DNA from: Micromonospora sp. WMMD1155
GTDB lineage: Bacteria; Actinomycetota; Actinomycetes; Mycobacteriales; Micromonosporaceae
Assembly: GCF_029581275.1 (NCBI RefSeq)
Contig: NZ_CP120742.1
Span: 3,766,001-3,830,000, forward strand
Reading direction: 5' to 3'
Length of the DNA: 64,000 nucleotides
In this document: piece after piece, positions 7,494 to 16,631 of the stretch
Position numbering within the stretch: position 1 is the stretch's first letter
How the letters are laid out: each line of letters begins with the position of its first letter
The notes under the pieces: generated by a model
Told to the model about the DNA's origin: nothing
Database searches by the model: none
Seen by the model: the letters and a program-made list of their open reading frames with translations, nothing else
Position numbers and translations under genes: made by a program

Positions 7494-8174
7494 TCAGCTG
7501 GCCGGGCCGGTCGCGCCCTGGTGTGGCGTCGCGGTTGGATCAGCCGGCGGGGGCGGCGCGGACGGATCAGCCGGCGGGGGCGGCGCGGGCGGGGCGGGCG
7601 GGGCGGGGTCGGTACCGATGGCGGCCAGCAACTCGTCGGCCACCTCCAAAGCGATCTTGCGACGTTCGTCGTCGCTGATGTGCGGTGCGCGCAGCGCGAA
7701 CCAGCTGCCGTGCACCGCGAACAGGGACAGGGTGGCGCGCAGTTGGGCTCGGGGGGAGTCGTCACCCCGGCAGAGCGCGTCGGCGAGCGTCATCATCCGG
7801 CCGCGCATCTGCTGGCCGGCGGCGAGACTCTTCAGCACCGTCTGGTTCTGCTCGAAGAAGCGCATCACCGACGGCATCTCGCCGCCGAACATCGTCTCGG
7901 CGTAGCGGGCGACCAGCTCGCGCCGGGTCTCCAGGGTCGCGGGCTGCGACTCGGCCCAGGCGGTCAGCGCGTCGATCTGCTCCAGCCGGTCCTCGACGAA
8001 GCTGGCGACGATGTCGTCCTTGCTCTTGAAGTGGTAGTAGAGCGCGGCCTTGGTGACGTTGAGGCGCTCGGCGATCTCCCGGAGCGAGGTCTTCTCGTAC
8101 CCCTGCTCGGTGAAGAGCTCGAGCGCGACGGTCTTGATCCGCTGCCGCGTGCCGCCGCCTGTGCTCTCCCTCAC
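7494..8174 (-). CDS. TetR-family repressor of the adjacent exporter
   Basis: A 226-residue TetR regulator. The N-terminal helix-turn-helix reads TRQRIKTVALELFTEQGYEK, then TSLREIAERLNVTKAALYYHF. The ligand domain follows and ends near ADELLAAIG. The last 35 or so residues are a low-complexity Pro/Ala tail (PAPPAPPAPPPPADPSAPP and on) encoded by GC-rich tandem repeats abutting the palindromic element, so the tail is probably an accretion. GTG 8174 is the start. The gene is divergent from the MFS exporter with a palindromic operator in between, the usual layout for autoregulated efflux control. Confidence 0.9.
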   Translation of the reverse strand: MRESTGGGTRQRIKTVALELFTEQGYEKTSLREIAERLNVTKAALYYHFKSKDDIVASFVEDRLEQIDALTAWAESQPATLETRRELVARYAETMFGGEMPSVMRFFEQNQTVLKSLAAGQQMRGRMMTLADALCRGDDSPRAQLRATLSLFAVHGSWFALRAPHISDDERRKIALEVADELLAAIGTDPAPPAPPAPPPPADPSAPPPPADPTATPHQGATGPAS

Positions 8175-8214
8175 CCACGCCCCCCGATTCGCTTGACCGC
8201 TGCTTGCTGCCCAA

Positions 8215-8258
8215 CTTACCGTGCGGCTAGTAAGGTGACTAGCCGGGCGGCAAGTAAG
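8215..8258. promoter_or_regulatory. Operator between tetR and the MFS gene
   Basis: The perfect palindrome GGCTAGT-AAGGTG-ACTAGCC (8225-8244) sits inside a wider symmetry of CTTAC (8215-8219) and GTAAG (8254-8258). It is centred between the divergent starts and is the expected TetR binding site. Binding is inferred. Confidence 0.7.
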
Positions 8259-8286
8259 TATGGCAATCCTCGGGGGGAGCTTACCC

Positions 8287-9873
8287 ATGACACAGGCAAC
8301 CCAGGCCGGCACGCGACCCAACAACATCCGGGTCGTGCTGTTCGGGCTGATGATCGCGATGATGCTCGCGATGCTCGACAACATGATCGTCAGCACCGCG
8401 TTACCGCGGATCGTCGGCGAGTTCGGCGGCCTCAACCACTTCACCTGGGTCGTCACCGCGTACGTCCTGGGCACCACCGTCTCCACCCCGATCTGGGGCA
8501 AGCTCGGTGACCTCTACGGCCGCAAGTCGGTCTTCCTGACCTCGGTCGTCATCTTCCTCGTCGGCTCCGCCCTCTGCGGCATGGCCGGTTCCGGCATGCT
8601 CGGTGGCCCGCAGGACGGCATGGTCCAGCTGATCGCGTTCCGGGCCGTGCAGGGCCTCGGCGCCGGCGGCCTCATGGTCGGCGTGATGGCGATCATCGGT
8701 GACCTGGTCCCGCCCCGCGAGCGTGGCCGCTACCAGGGCATGATCGCCGGCATCATGGCGATCGCCATGGTCGCCGGCCCGCTGGTCGGCGGCTTCATCA
8801 CCGACCACCTCTCCTGGCGTTGGGCGTTCTACGTGAACCTGCCGCTGGGCGGGGTCGCGCTCCTCGTGCTGATCACCACGATGCACCTGCCGAAGTACCG
8901 CACCGAGCACCGGATCGACTGGCTCGGCGCGGGTCTGCTCTCGGTCGGCATCACCGCGATCGTGCTCATCACCACCTGGGGCGGCAACGAGTACGACTGG
9001 ACGTCCCCGCAGATCCTCGGCCTGGCCGTCCTGGCCGTGCTCGCGTTGGTGGCGTTCGGCCTCGTGGAGCGCCGGGTCCAGGAGCCGATCCTGCCGTTGG
9101 GGCTCTTCGCCAACCGCAACTTCGCGTTGATCTCGGTGATCGGCTTCCTGCTCGGCTTCGCGATGTTCGGCGCGATGAACTTCCTGCCGCTCTACCAGCA
9201 GACGGTGCAGGGCGCCTCGGCGACCAACAGCGGTCTGCTGCTGCTGCCCCTGATGTTCGGCATGCTCGTCGTCTCGCTGGTCATCGGTCGGGCGATCACC
9301 AAGAACGGCAAGTACCGGGCGTACCCGATCGTCGGTGGTGTGGTGATGGCCGGCGGCATGGTGCTGCTGTCCATGCTCGACACCGACACCAGCAAGCTGA
9401 CGTCCTCGCTCTACATGATCGTGCTCGGTGTCGGCATGGGCTTCCTCATGCAGACGTCGATGCTGATCGCGCAGAACAGCGTGGAGCAGAAGGACCTCGG
9501 CGCGGCCAGCGGCGCGGCGACCTTCTTCCGGTCCATCGGCGGTTCGTTCGGCATCTCGCTGTTCGGCGCGATCTTCGCCAACCGGCTGGCCGATTCCGAG
9601 GGTGGTCGGGCCTTCGGTGGCGGCGAGGCCGGCGCCGGCATGGACCTGGCGAAGCTCAAGGAACTGCCCGCCCAGGCGCGCGAGTTGGTGCTCGGCGGTC
9701 TCGCCGACGCGATCTCGCACGTGTTCCTGTGGGCGGTGCTGTTCACCGTCGTGATCCCGGTGCTCGCGTGGTTCATCAAGGAGATCCCGCTGCGGACCGC
9801 CAACGAGGCGCCGCCGCAGGCCACCCCGGAGGAGGAGGCCGAGGTCGCACTCGGCAAGGCTCCCGTCGCCTGA
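8287..9873 (+). CDS. MFS multidrug exporter, DHA2 (EmrB/QacA) family
   Basis: A 528-residue proton-driven efflux pump with about 14 hydrophobic segments. Helix 1 carries MLDNMIVSTALPRI (the DHA2 motif D1), loop 2-3 carries GKLGDLYGRKSV (motif A) and helix 5 carries GPLVGGFI (motif C). ATG 8287 has GGGGGGAG 7 nt upstream; an in-frame ATG at 8260 lies in the operator and lacks a binding site. It is divergent from the TetR gene, which probably represses it. The exported compound is unknown. Confidence 0.92.
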   Translation: MTQATQAGTRPNNIRVVLFGLMIAMMLAMLDNMIVSTALPRIVGEFGGLNHFTWVVTAYVLGTTVSTPIWGKLGDLYGRKSVFLTSVVIFLVGSALCGMAGSGMLGGPQDGMVQLIAFRAVQGLGAGGLMVGVMAIIGDLVPPRERGRYQGMIAGIMAIAMVAGPLVGGFITDHLSWRWAFYVNLPLGGVALLVLITTMHLPKYRTEHRIDWLGAGLLSVGITAIVLITTWGGNEYDWTSPQILGLAVLAVLALVAFGLVERRVQEPILPLGLFANRNFALISVIGFLLGFAMFGAMNFLPLYQQTVQGASATNSGLLLLPLMFGMLVVSLVIGRAITKNGKYRAYPIVGGVVMAGGMVLLSMLDTDTSKLTSSLYMIVLGVGMGFLMQTSMLIAQNSVEQKDLGAASGAATFFRSIGGSFGISLFGAIFANRLADSEGGRAFGGGEAGAGMDLAKLKELPAQARELVLGGLADAISHVFLWAVLFTVVIPVLAWFIKEIPLRTANEAPPQATPEEEAEVALGKAPVA

Positions 9874-9951
9874 TCCGACACCCGCGTCGCACGCCGCGTC
9901 GTCCCGCCCGGGGCGGCGCGGCGTGCGTTCTCCCCGGGAACGAGCGCGCGG

Positions 9952-11781
9952 CTACCGGCGAAGCAGGCGTCGCCAGAGGCGGCGGAGCGGATTGCGGGGA
10001 CGGGGGACCCGGGCGGAACGCGCGCCGAGCAGTTCGGTGGCGAGTGCCGCGGTGGCCGGGTCCAACTCCGGGGCGGCGAGCGCCAGGTGGGCCAGTGAGG
10101 CGGCGATCGGGACCGGCCGGGTCCGCGCCACGGCGGCCGCGTCGGCGAGCCGTTCCGCCACCACCCGCGCCACGTCCGAGCGCGCCGAGGGGTCCACCCA
10201 GGCTGCGGTGACCAGGGCGAACATCGCCGCCTCGGTGATCCAGTCCTCGACGCCCCAGACCAGGTCGAGCAGCACCCGGCGGCGGGTCGAACCCTCCCAC
10301 GGCTCATCCGTGCGGTGGTGCAGCAGACCCAGGCAGGCCCACACCTGCACACCCCGGACCCAGACCGACGGGTCGTGGGCGGCCAGCAGTCGACCCACCC
10401 CGTTGGCCGGGGCCGCGGGCGGGTGCACCAGCAGGCCGAGCAGGTCGGCCACGTCCAGACCGGCCAGGCTCACCGCCGCGTCGTACGCCGCGGGTGGGTG
10501 GGGCCACGCCGGATGCGCGATCTGCCCGATCCGTTCGACGGCCGTCGCCGACGGGGTCGGCAGGGCGGGCGTGGGTACGTCGTCCGCGTACCGCCACAAC
10601 TGCTGCGCGGACGCCCGCCGAGGCTCGCGCGGGTCCGGTTCCGACGCCCCCCCGACGACCTCGATCCGCAGCCCGGGGGCGGCCGACGTCGCCGTCCGGA
10701 CGGCGCTCGGCGGGGCGGGGGCGGCCAGGCGTACGGCGCCGCCCAGGCCGTTGTCGTCGTCGGCCACCGCTTGGCGCATCGCGTCGAGTAGCGGGCCGTC
10801 GGCCGGTGTCAGCTGACCCAGCCAGGGCCGGGCCCGGCAGCACTGGGCCAGGTCGCCGTGCTCGTGGCTGTCGTCGGGGTGGTCCCGGACGAAGTCCGCG
10901 AGCGCGACCAGGTGGGTAAGGTCGCCGTCGCGCAGGTGCCGCAGGCGGTGTGCGGTGTGCACCGCGCAGTCGAACGACGGGTCGCGTGCCAGCGCCCGCT
11001 CGGCCCACTCCAGCGCCTCGTCCAGCCGGCCGCTGTCGGCCAGGGTGCCGGCGATGTCCGCGTAGATCGCCAGGTCGTCGGGGTCCAGCTCGACGGCCCG
11101 ACCGAGAGCCGCGAGGCCGTCGTGGGTCCGGCCGGCGCTGCGGTACGCGTACCCGAGCCAGACCTCGCCCATCTTCGACTGTTGTGCGCGTACCCCTCGG
11201 GCGGCCCAGCGGACCGCCAGGGCGGCTTCGCCGATGCGCCGGGCCAGCGCGGACGCCGCACCCAGCAGCAGGCTGTGCTCGGGGTGCACGGTGACCGCGT
11301 TGCGGGCCAGTGTCAGGTACGGCGTCAGGGCCCCCCGGCCGAGCCGTGGCACGGGGTCGGGCAGTGCGGCGCACACCTGCATGAGGACGCGGGCGATGTG
11401 CTCCGGGTCCAGCCGTTCGGCCAGCTCGGGCGCGGTGACCCAGGGGACTTCGGCCCACGGTGCGCCGGGCGCGTACGCGGTAGCCGCGGCCAACAGCTCC
11501 AGCCCTTCGGCGGGTCGACCGGCGGTGGCGAGCAGGTGGGCGCGGGCGACGACGGCACCCACGAACGTGTGGTGGTTGATCGGGAAGAGGTCGAGGCCGC
11601 CGTCGCTCACCGCGGCGAGCCGGGCCAGCGTCTCGTGCACCTCGGGCAGGGTGGGAGCCCGCGCCAACGCCCCGGCGAGGTGGCCCGCGGCGTGGTGCAC
11701 GTCGCCCTCGTCCAGGGCCAGCCGGGCCAGCGCCAGCTCCTCCGTCGCGGAGAGCGCGGCATCGTCCGTTCCCTCGGGCAC
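9952..11781 (-). CDS. TPR-repeat protein of unknown function
   Basis: A 609-residue soluble protein rich in tetratricopeptide-like helix pairs. The clearest unit is GLAALGRAVELDPDDLAIYADIA followed by RLDEALEWAERALARDPSF. The C-terminal third is Ala/Leu-rich helical repeat without a catalytic motif and ends in a basic stretch. GTG 11781 (VPEGTDDAAL) has GAGAGGAC upstream. It is divergent from the SIS-domain gene. TPR proteins are scaffolds; the partner here is not evident. Confidence 0.75.
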   Translation of the reverse strand: MPEGTDDAALSATEELALARLALDEGDVHHAAGHLAGALARAPTLPEVHETLARLAAVSDGGLDLFPINHHTFVGAVVARAHLLATAGRPAEGLELLAAATAYAPGAPWAEVPWVTAPELAERLDPEHIARVLMQVCAALPDPVPRLGRGALTPYLTLARNAVTVHPEHSLLLGAASALARRIGEAALAVRWAARGVRAQQSKMGEVWLGYAYRSAGRTHDGLAALGRAVELDPDDLAIYADIAGTLADSGRLDEALEWAERALARDPSFDCAVHTAHRLRHLRDGDLTHLVALADFVRDHPDDSHEHGDLAQCCRARPWLGQLTPADGPLLDAMRQAVADDDNGLGGAVRLAAPAPPSAVRTATSAAPGLRIEVVGGASEPDPREPRRASAQQLWRYADDVPTPALPTPSATAVERIGQIAHPAWPHPPAAYDAAVSLAGLDVADLLGLLVHPPAAPANGVGRLLAAHDPSVWVRGVQVWACLGLLHHRTDEPWEGSTRRRVLLDLVWGVEDWITEAAMFALVTAAWVDPSARSDVARVVAERLADAAAVARTRPVPIAASLAHLALAAPELDPATAALATELLGARSARVPRPRNPLRRLWRRLLRR

Positions 11782-11839
11782 GTCGTCCTCTCGTCGCAGA
11801 CTCGACCGGATGCAGCGGGCCAAGCGTAGTTGATATTGG

Positions 11840-11854
11840 GATCATTCGGTGATC
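11840..11854. promoter_or_regulatory. Palindrome in the TPR/SIS divergent region
   Basis: GATCA-TTCGG-TGATC is a perfect 5+5 inverted repeat in the 168-bp divergent intergenic region, in locally AT-richer DNA. It could be an operator or a cruciform. No regulator is identified. Confidence 0.35.
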
Positions 11855-11949
11855 ATCTGCGCACTCCTGCTCGTTCGATTGCTCAACCACGTGGAAAGGT
11901 GCAAGACTGAGCAGGAAACGCGCGGTAACCGCGCAGGGGAGGAGTGTTA

Positions 11950-13002
11950 GTGACACGCCCAGGGGCCGGCATGGCCGCCGACATCGACGAGCAGCCGGCC
12001 GGCTACGCGCGGCTGCTCTCCGCCGCCAACGCCGCCGAGATCGCCCGGGTGGCGGCGGTCATCGCCGAACGTCGCCCTCGGCACGTGGTCTTCACGGCCC
12101 GGGGCACGTCCGACCACGCGGCCCTCTACGGGGCGTACCTGACCGAGATCCGGCTCGGCCTGCCCGCCGGGCTCGCCTCGCCCAGCGCGGTCACCCTGTT
12201 CGGCGCCCGTCCCGACCTGTCCGACGCGTTGGTCGTCGGGGTCAGCCAGAGTGGCGGTTCGCCCGACCTGGCCGAGGTGCTGCGCGCCGCCCGGGCCTCC
12301 GGGGCGCTGACCCTCGCGGTGACCAACGCCCCCGACTCGCCGCTCGTCGACGTGGCCGAGCTGAGCGTCGACATCGCCGCCGGGCACGAGCGGGCGGTGG
12401 CCGCCACCAAGACGTACACCGCCGAGCTGCTCGCCCTGCTGATGCTCGTGGAGGGGATCCGGGCCGGCGACGGCGTGCTCCCGGCGGCCGAACGGGAGGC
12501 GCTCGACGCGCTGCCCGAACTGGCCGCGCGCACCCTCGCCGACGACACGCCGACCCGGCTCGCGCCGCGCTACCGGTTCGCTCGGCAACTGGTCACCACC
12601 GGGCGGGGGTACGCGTACCCGACCGCCCGGGAGGCCGCGTTGAAGCTGATGGAGACGTCGTACCTGCCGGCGCTCGCCTTCTCCGGCGCCGACCTGCTGC
12701 ACGGCCCGCTCGCGATGACCGACCCGGAGGTCCCGGTGCTCGCCGTCGTCGGTTCCGGCCCCGGTGGACGGTCGATGGGTGAGGTGCTGCCCCGCCTCGG
12801 CGAACGCCGCGCCGACGTGGTGGTGGTCGGCTCCGCGGAGGTGGCGGGGGCCACCAGGTTGGCGGTTCCCGAGGTCGACGAGCGCTACGCCCCACTGCTG
12901 GACATCCTGCCGTTGCAGCGGTTGGCGTTGGCTCTGGCCCTCACCCGTGGTGAGGACCCGGACGCGCCACGCGGGTTGAAGAAGGTCACCGCGACGATGT
13001 GA
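11950..13002 (+). CDS. SIS-domain sugar isomerase/deaminase (GlmS isomerase-like)
   Basis: A 350-residue protein made of two SIS domains like the isomerase half of glucosamine-6-phosphate synthase, without the glutaminase half. Motifs are TARGTSDHAALYG, VSQSGGSPDLAEVL (sugar-phosphate binding) and the second-domain AFSGADLLHGP. It ends PRGLKKVTATM, like the GlmS C-terminus (LAKSVTVE). It probably acts on an amino-sugar or fructosamine phosphate. GTG 11950 is preceded by GGGGAGG at 7 nt; the GTG at 11944 is too close to that site. The exact substrate is unknown. Confidence 0.82.
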   Translation: MTRPGAGMAADIDEQPAGYARLLSAANAAEIARVAAVIAERRPRHVVFTARGTSDHAALYGAYLTEIRLGLPAGLASPSAVTLFGARPDLSDALVVGVSQSGGSPDLAEVLRAARASGALTLAVTNAPDSPLVDVAELSVDIAAGHERAVAATKTYTAELLALLMLVEGIRAGDGVLPAAEREALDALPELAARTLADDTPTRLAPRYRFARQLVTTGRGYAYPTAREAALKLMETSYLPALAFSGADLLHGPLAMTDPEVPVLAVVGSGPGGRSMGEVLPRLGERRADVVVVGSAEVAGATRLAVPEVDERYAPLLDILPLQRLALALALTRGEDPDAPRGLKKVTATM

Positions 13003-13027
13003 GGCACGGCGTGGCACCCTGGTCACC

Positions 13028-14620
13028 GTGTCCACGCTGCGCGACCTCGCCGAGGAGCACACCCATCTCCGTCCGGCCGACATCGACCACCTGCACCGCA
13101 TCGCCGGCGACTGGCAACTGCTCTCCGATCTGTCCTTCGCCGACCTGCTGCTCTGGGTGCCGGTCGACGCCGACGGCACGTTCCTCTGCGTCGCCCAGGT
13201 CCGCCCGACCACCGCACCCACCGCGTACCAGGACGACCAGGTGGGGCGCATCGTCGGCGGGCCGGAGGTGGCGCACCTGGGCGTGGCGTACTCCCAGGGC
13301 CGGATCTGGCGGGAGGGCGACCCGGTCTGGTACGGCGACGTGCCGGCCCGACACGAGGCGATCCCGGTCCGGTTGCGGACCGTCGAGGGGGAGGCCGGTG
13401 AGGTGATCGCCGTGGTGGGGCGGGACACCAACCTGTCCACCGCGCGTACGCCCAGCCAGCTGGAACTCAACTACCTGACCACCGCGGACGACCTGGCGCA
13501 GATGATCGCGGACGGCACCTTCCCGCCGCCCCGGCATCCGGGCGAGACCACCTCCGCACCCCGGGTCGGCGACGGCCTGGTCCGGCTCGACGCCGGGGGG
13601 AAGGTCACCTACGCCAGCCCGAACGCCCAGTCCGCGTACCGCCGGTTGGGCTACGCCTCCCACCTGGTGGGCGAAGATCTGGCCGCGCTGCATCGCCGAC
13701 TGGCTGGTGACCCGCTGGACGGCACCGAGGCGGCGAACGGCATCCTGGCCGCGCTGCGGGGTGAGGCGCCGCCCCGACGCGAGATCGACGCACGAGGTGC
13801 CACGATGCTCACCCGGGCGTTGCCGTTGATGCCCGCCGGGGTGCCGATCGGCGCGCTGGTGCTGGTCCGGGACATCACCGAGGTCCGCCGCCGCGACCGG
13901 GCCCTGATCACCAAGGACGCCACCATCCGGGAGATCCACCACCGGGTGAAGAACAACCTTCAGACGGTGGCCGCGCTGCTGCGCCTGCAGGCCCGCCGGG
14001 TGGCCATGCCGGAGGCGCGGGTCGCGCTGGAGGAGTCGGTACGCCGGGTCGCCTCGATCGCCCTGGTGCACGAGACGCTCTCCATGTCCAGCGACGAGGC
14101 GGTCGAGTTCGATGGCATCGTCGACCGGGTCGCCAGCGCGGCGACCGAGGTCGCGGCGACCGAGGTGAGCGTCGGCATGCGACGGCGGGGCAGTTTCGGC
14201 GTGCTGCCGGCGGAGATCGCCACCTCGCTGGTGATGGTCCTCAACGAGTTGCTGCTCAACGCCGTCGAGCACGGCTTCCCGCCGAGCGACGAGGCGGACG
14301 AGCCTTTGACCGCCGCTGCCTCCGGAATGGTGCCGGTCGCCGTGCCCGAGGTCGACCCGGAGCTGCGACCCGAGGTGGTGGTCTCGGCGCATCGGTTCCG
14401 CAAGATGCTGCACGTCTCGGTGGCCGACAACGGGCGCGGTCTGCCACCGGGCTTCGACGCCGAACGTGCCGGTCGACTCGGCCTCCAGATCGTCCGGGCC
14501 CTGGTCACCGGGGAGTTGCGCGGCACCATCGAGTTGCGCGCCGGAGCCAACGGCGGCACCGAGGCGGTGCTGGTCGTCCCGCTGGCGCGTAACGCCCCGG
14601 ACGGTCGCTCGCAAGGTTGA
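13028..14620 (+). CDS. pdtaS: PdtaS-type sensor histidine kinase
   Basis: A 530-residue cytosolic kinase with N-terminal GAF-like and PAS-like domains (residues about 1-150 and 180-295). A HisKA_2 dimer/phosphoacceptor region carries REIHHRVKNNLQTVAALLRLQ. The HATPase has NELLLNAVEHG, VADNGRGLPPGF and RLGLQIVRAL. No transmembrane helix is seen. In mycobacteria PdtaS phosphorylates the antiterminator PdtaR and senses copper and NO; the pdtaR partner is not in this window. GTG 13028 is the start, 25 bp after the SIS gene. Confidence 0.92.
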   Translation: MSTLRDLAEEHTHLRPADIDHLHRIAGDWQLLSDLSFADLLLWVPVDADGTFLCVAQVRPTTAPTAYQDDQVGRIVGGPEVAHLGVAYSQGRIWREGDPVWYGDVPARHEAIPVRLRTVEGEAGEVIAVVGRDTNLSTARTPSQLELNYLTTADDLAQMIADGTFPPPRHPGETTSAPRVGDGLVRLDAGGKVTYASPNAQSAYRRLGYASHLVGEDLAALHRRLAGDPLDGTEAANGILAALRGEAPPRREIDARGATMLTRALPLMPAGVPIGALVLVRDITEVRRRDRALITKDATIREIHHRVKNNLQTVAALLRLQARRVAMPEARVALEESVRRVASIALVHETLSMSSDEAVEFDGIVDRVASAATEVAATEVSVGMRRRGSFGVLPAEIATSLVMVLNELLLNAVEHGFPPSDEADEPLTAAASGMVPVAVPEVDPELRPEVVVSAHRFRKMLHVSVADNGRGLPPGFDAERAGRLGLQIVRALVTGELRGTIELRAGANGGTEAVLVVPLARNAPDGRSQG

Positions 14621-14751
14621 GCCGCGCTGTCTGCGCTCTGCCAGGTCGCGGTCCGGCTGGTCCGCCTGGGTGATCCGGTCCGCTCGGGTCTGCTCCGATC
14701 ACCACGTCGACTTGGACGACGAGTGCTGGTCGGGCGGTCTCATTGTTCTGA

Positions 14752-14795
14752 GCGATATACCTCTGAGTCATAAATATGACTCAGAGGTATATCGC
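14752..14795. terminator. AT-rich perfect hairpin between convergent genes
   Basis: Two perfectly complementary 20-nt arms (14752-14771 and 14776-14795) around an AAAT loop. The arm begins GCGATATACCTCTGAGTCAT. It is about 60 percent AT in surroundings above 70 percent GC. It lies between the convergent pdtaS and membrane glycosyltransferase genes, so bidirectional termination is the simplest role, but the composition is unlike the other terminators here. Confidence 0.7.
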
Positions 14796-14841
14796 CTACG
14801 AAGGTGCGGCCCGCTGCTGCTGCTTGCGTGCGGCAGTCGGG

Positions 14842-16350
14842 TCAGATGCCGGGCCGTCTGGTCAGTAGGGCGACGGTCAGGCCAGGGCGCGGCCAGACCT
14901 GGGTGACGGTGAACTGTGCGCGGAGCGCGTCGCCCTTGGCGCCGGGCACGGCGGTCAGCGGATCGGTGTGTCGGCCGGTGACGACCAGCCAGACCCGTGG
15001 CGTACCGGCCAGGCACTGCGCCGGTTGGGGGCACTCGGCGGCCCACAGGTCCCCCCGGCGGGCCTCGTCCTCGGTGACCAGCACATCGCGGGGCGGGTCG
15101 TGGAGGTGGTATTCGATGCCGAGGTCGAGGAATAGCCAGCTGTGTCGGGGCGAGTAGACCACCGCGTCGCCCGGCCGGTGACCGTCACCGATCACCCGTG
15201 CCACGCCCGCGTAGTCCACCGGCGCGTTGCGCGGCCACTCGTGGGTCCGCCGCAGCGCGGCCTGGTCGGGCAGGCCGAGCAGCCCGGCCAGGACCACCAC
15301 GGCGAGCGCGGCCGGTGCGGCCACCGAAGCCATGGCCGCGCCCGCCAGCAGGCACGCGAAGGGCACCACGAAGACCAGGTACCGGGGCACCCACAGGGGT
15401 ACGGCAGCGCCGGCGGCGAAGAGCAGCAGCACAGGCAGCAGTACCGCGCTCACCGGTAGCAGAGCGCGCCGTCCGAGCCGGGCCGCGCCCAGCGCGGCCA
15501 CCCCGAGCAGTAAGCCGCCCACCACACTGCTCTGGGCCACGCCGCCGGGCAGCGCGGTCAGGTCGTCCAGCCGAGCCAGACCGACCCAGTTCAGCTGCCG
15601 GGACTGCTGGGTCCGGGCCTTGACCAGCAACGGACCGGCCAGCAGCACCACCGGAACCACGGCGGCCACCCACCGCCACAACCGCCGGTCCCGCACCACT
15701 GTGGTGTGGCCCCGAGTGCCGACGCCCGCATCGGCGGGCCCGCGCCACCAGGCGAGCGCGACGACCAGCGCGTGCGCGGCGAGCACTGTGAGAGCGATCA
15801 GGTGGATGAGTCCGAGTGCGGTGATCGCGGCGGCGTATCCGGCCCAACGGGCCCAGGTCGGGCGGCGCAGCGCGGTCACCAGCAGCAGTGTGGCGAGCAC
15901 CGCGAGCATGGTGGCCAGCGCGTACGGGCGGGCCTCCTGGCCGTAGCGGGAGGTGCCGGGCAGGACAGCGAACAGCAGACCGGCGAAGAGACCGCAGCGC
16001 CGGTCGACGAGCTGTGCGCCGAGCACGGCGAGCAGCCCGGCCGCCACGGTCATCGCCAGCACCGCCGGCGCGCGCAGGGCGATCGTGGAGTCGCCGACGA
16101 TCCTGGTCAAGACGTGCATCAGCAGGTAATACGGCCCGGTGGCGGCGTCGATGGTGTCGGCCAGCCGGGCCAGATCGGTGGGTGACCGGGTGGCCGCGCT
16201 CCAGGTGGCCAGCTCGTCGCGCCAGAGTTGGGCGGAGCCCAGCCCGGTCACCGTCACCGCCAGGGTCACCAGTGCCGGGGGGAGCCAGACCGGTAGGCGG
16301 CGCAGGTGGTCCCACGCCGCCCCGCTCGACTTGTCGGACAATCCGCCCAC
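14842..16350 (-). CDS. Membrane glycosyltransferase, GT39/ArnT-like
   Basis: A 502-residue polytopic membrane protein with about ten hydrophobic helices. The first external loop has LWRDELATW, the Asp-Glu motif expected of polyprenyl-phosphate-sugar-dependent (GT-C) mannosyltransferases. RYGQEARPYALA is a second family-like motif, and a C-terminal soluble region follows the last helix. Such enzymes transfer sugars outside the membrane. GTG 16350 is the start; its ribosome-binding site is weak. Acceptor and donor are not predictable. Confidence 0.8.
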   Translation of the reverse strand: MGGLSDKSSGAAWDHLRRLPVWLPPALVTLAVTVTGLGSAQLWRDELATWSAATRSPTDLARLADTIDAATGPYYLLMHVLTRIVGDSTIALRAPAVLAMTVAAGLLAVLGAQLVDRRCGLFAGLLFAVLPGTSRYGQEARPYALATMLAVLATLLLVTALRRPTWARWAGYAAAITALGLIHLIALTVLAAHALVVALAWWRGPADAGVGTRGHTTVVRDRRLWRWVAAVVPVVLLAGPLLVKARTQQSRQLNWVGLARLDDLTALPGGVAQSSVVGGLLLGVAALGAARLGRRALLPVSAVLLPVLLLFAAGAAVPLWVPRYLVFVVPFACLLAGAAMASVAAPAALAVVVLAGLLGLPDQAALRRTHEWPRNAPVDYAGVARVIGDGHRPGDAVVYSPRHSWLFLDLGIEYHLHDPPRDVLVTEDEARRGDLWAAECPQPAQCLAGTPRVWLVVTGRHTDPLTAVPGAKGDALRAQFTVTQVWPRPGLTVALLTRRPGI

Positions 16351-16508
16351 GGTCCGAGCCTGCCACGGTCATGCCGCCCGTGGGTGTCAGCCGGCGGCAG
16401 GCGGTGTGCGTCAGGCGGCGGCTCGTGAGGCGTTATGCCCGAACCATCCTTGGTGACCAACTGGTCGGCTGACCGTCGGCCCGTGATGTGGGATCCAGCA
16501 CGCGGACA

Positions 16509-16538
16509 TTGGCCGGCCCCCTTGGGGTGTGGCAGCAT
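16509..16538 (+). promoter_or_regulatory. Possible promoter for a leaderless sulfur-operon transcript
   Basis: TTGGCC at 16509-16514, 18 nt, then CAGCAT at 16533-16538. The expected start point coincides with the ATG of the leader peptide at 16545. No ribosome-binding site precedes that ATG, consistent with leaderless translation as shown for mycobacterial cysteine leader peptides. Both hexamers are imperfect. Confidence 0.4.
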
Positions 16539-16544
16539 GGGCGC

Positions 16545-16631
16545 ATGACCGCCGCAGTCGTCCGCCGCTTCGTGGCACGTCGCCACGTCGATTACGGCCG
16601 CGTGCGCAGCGCGATCTGTCCGGCCTACTGA
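16545..16631 (+). CDS. Cysteine-type leader peptide of the sulfite reductase operon
   Basis: A 28-codon reading frame whose product starts MTAAVVRRFVARRHVDYGRV and ends RSAICPAY. The RRHVDxxRVxSAIC pattern is that of the short actinobacterial leader peptides found ahead of sulfur-metabolism genes. In mycobacteria such small frames sense cysteine: stalling at the late Cys codon opens the downstream mRNA. Here the Cys codon is at position 25 of 28. It lies 132 nt upstream of the reductase ATG. Confidence 0.8.
   Translation: MTAAVVRRFVARRHVDYGRVRSAICPAY

Noticed and set aside
8260..8286. Earlier ATG for the MFS exporter
   Set aside because: It lies inside the operator region and lacks a ribosome-binding site; ATG 8287 has an ideal one.
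14752..14795. Phage attachment site or IS end
   Set aside because: There is no adjacent tRNA, integrase, transposase or target-site duplication.
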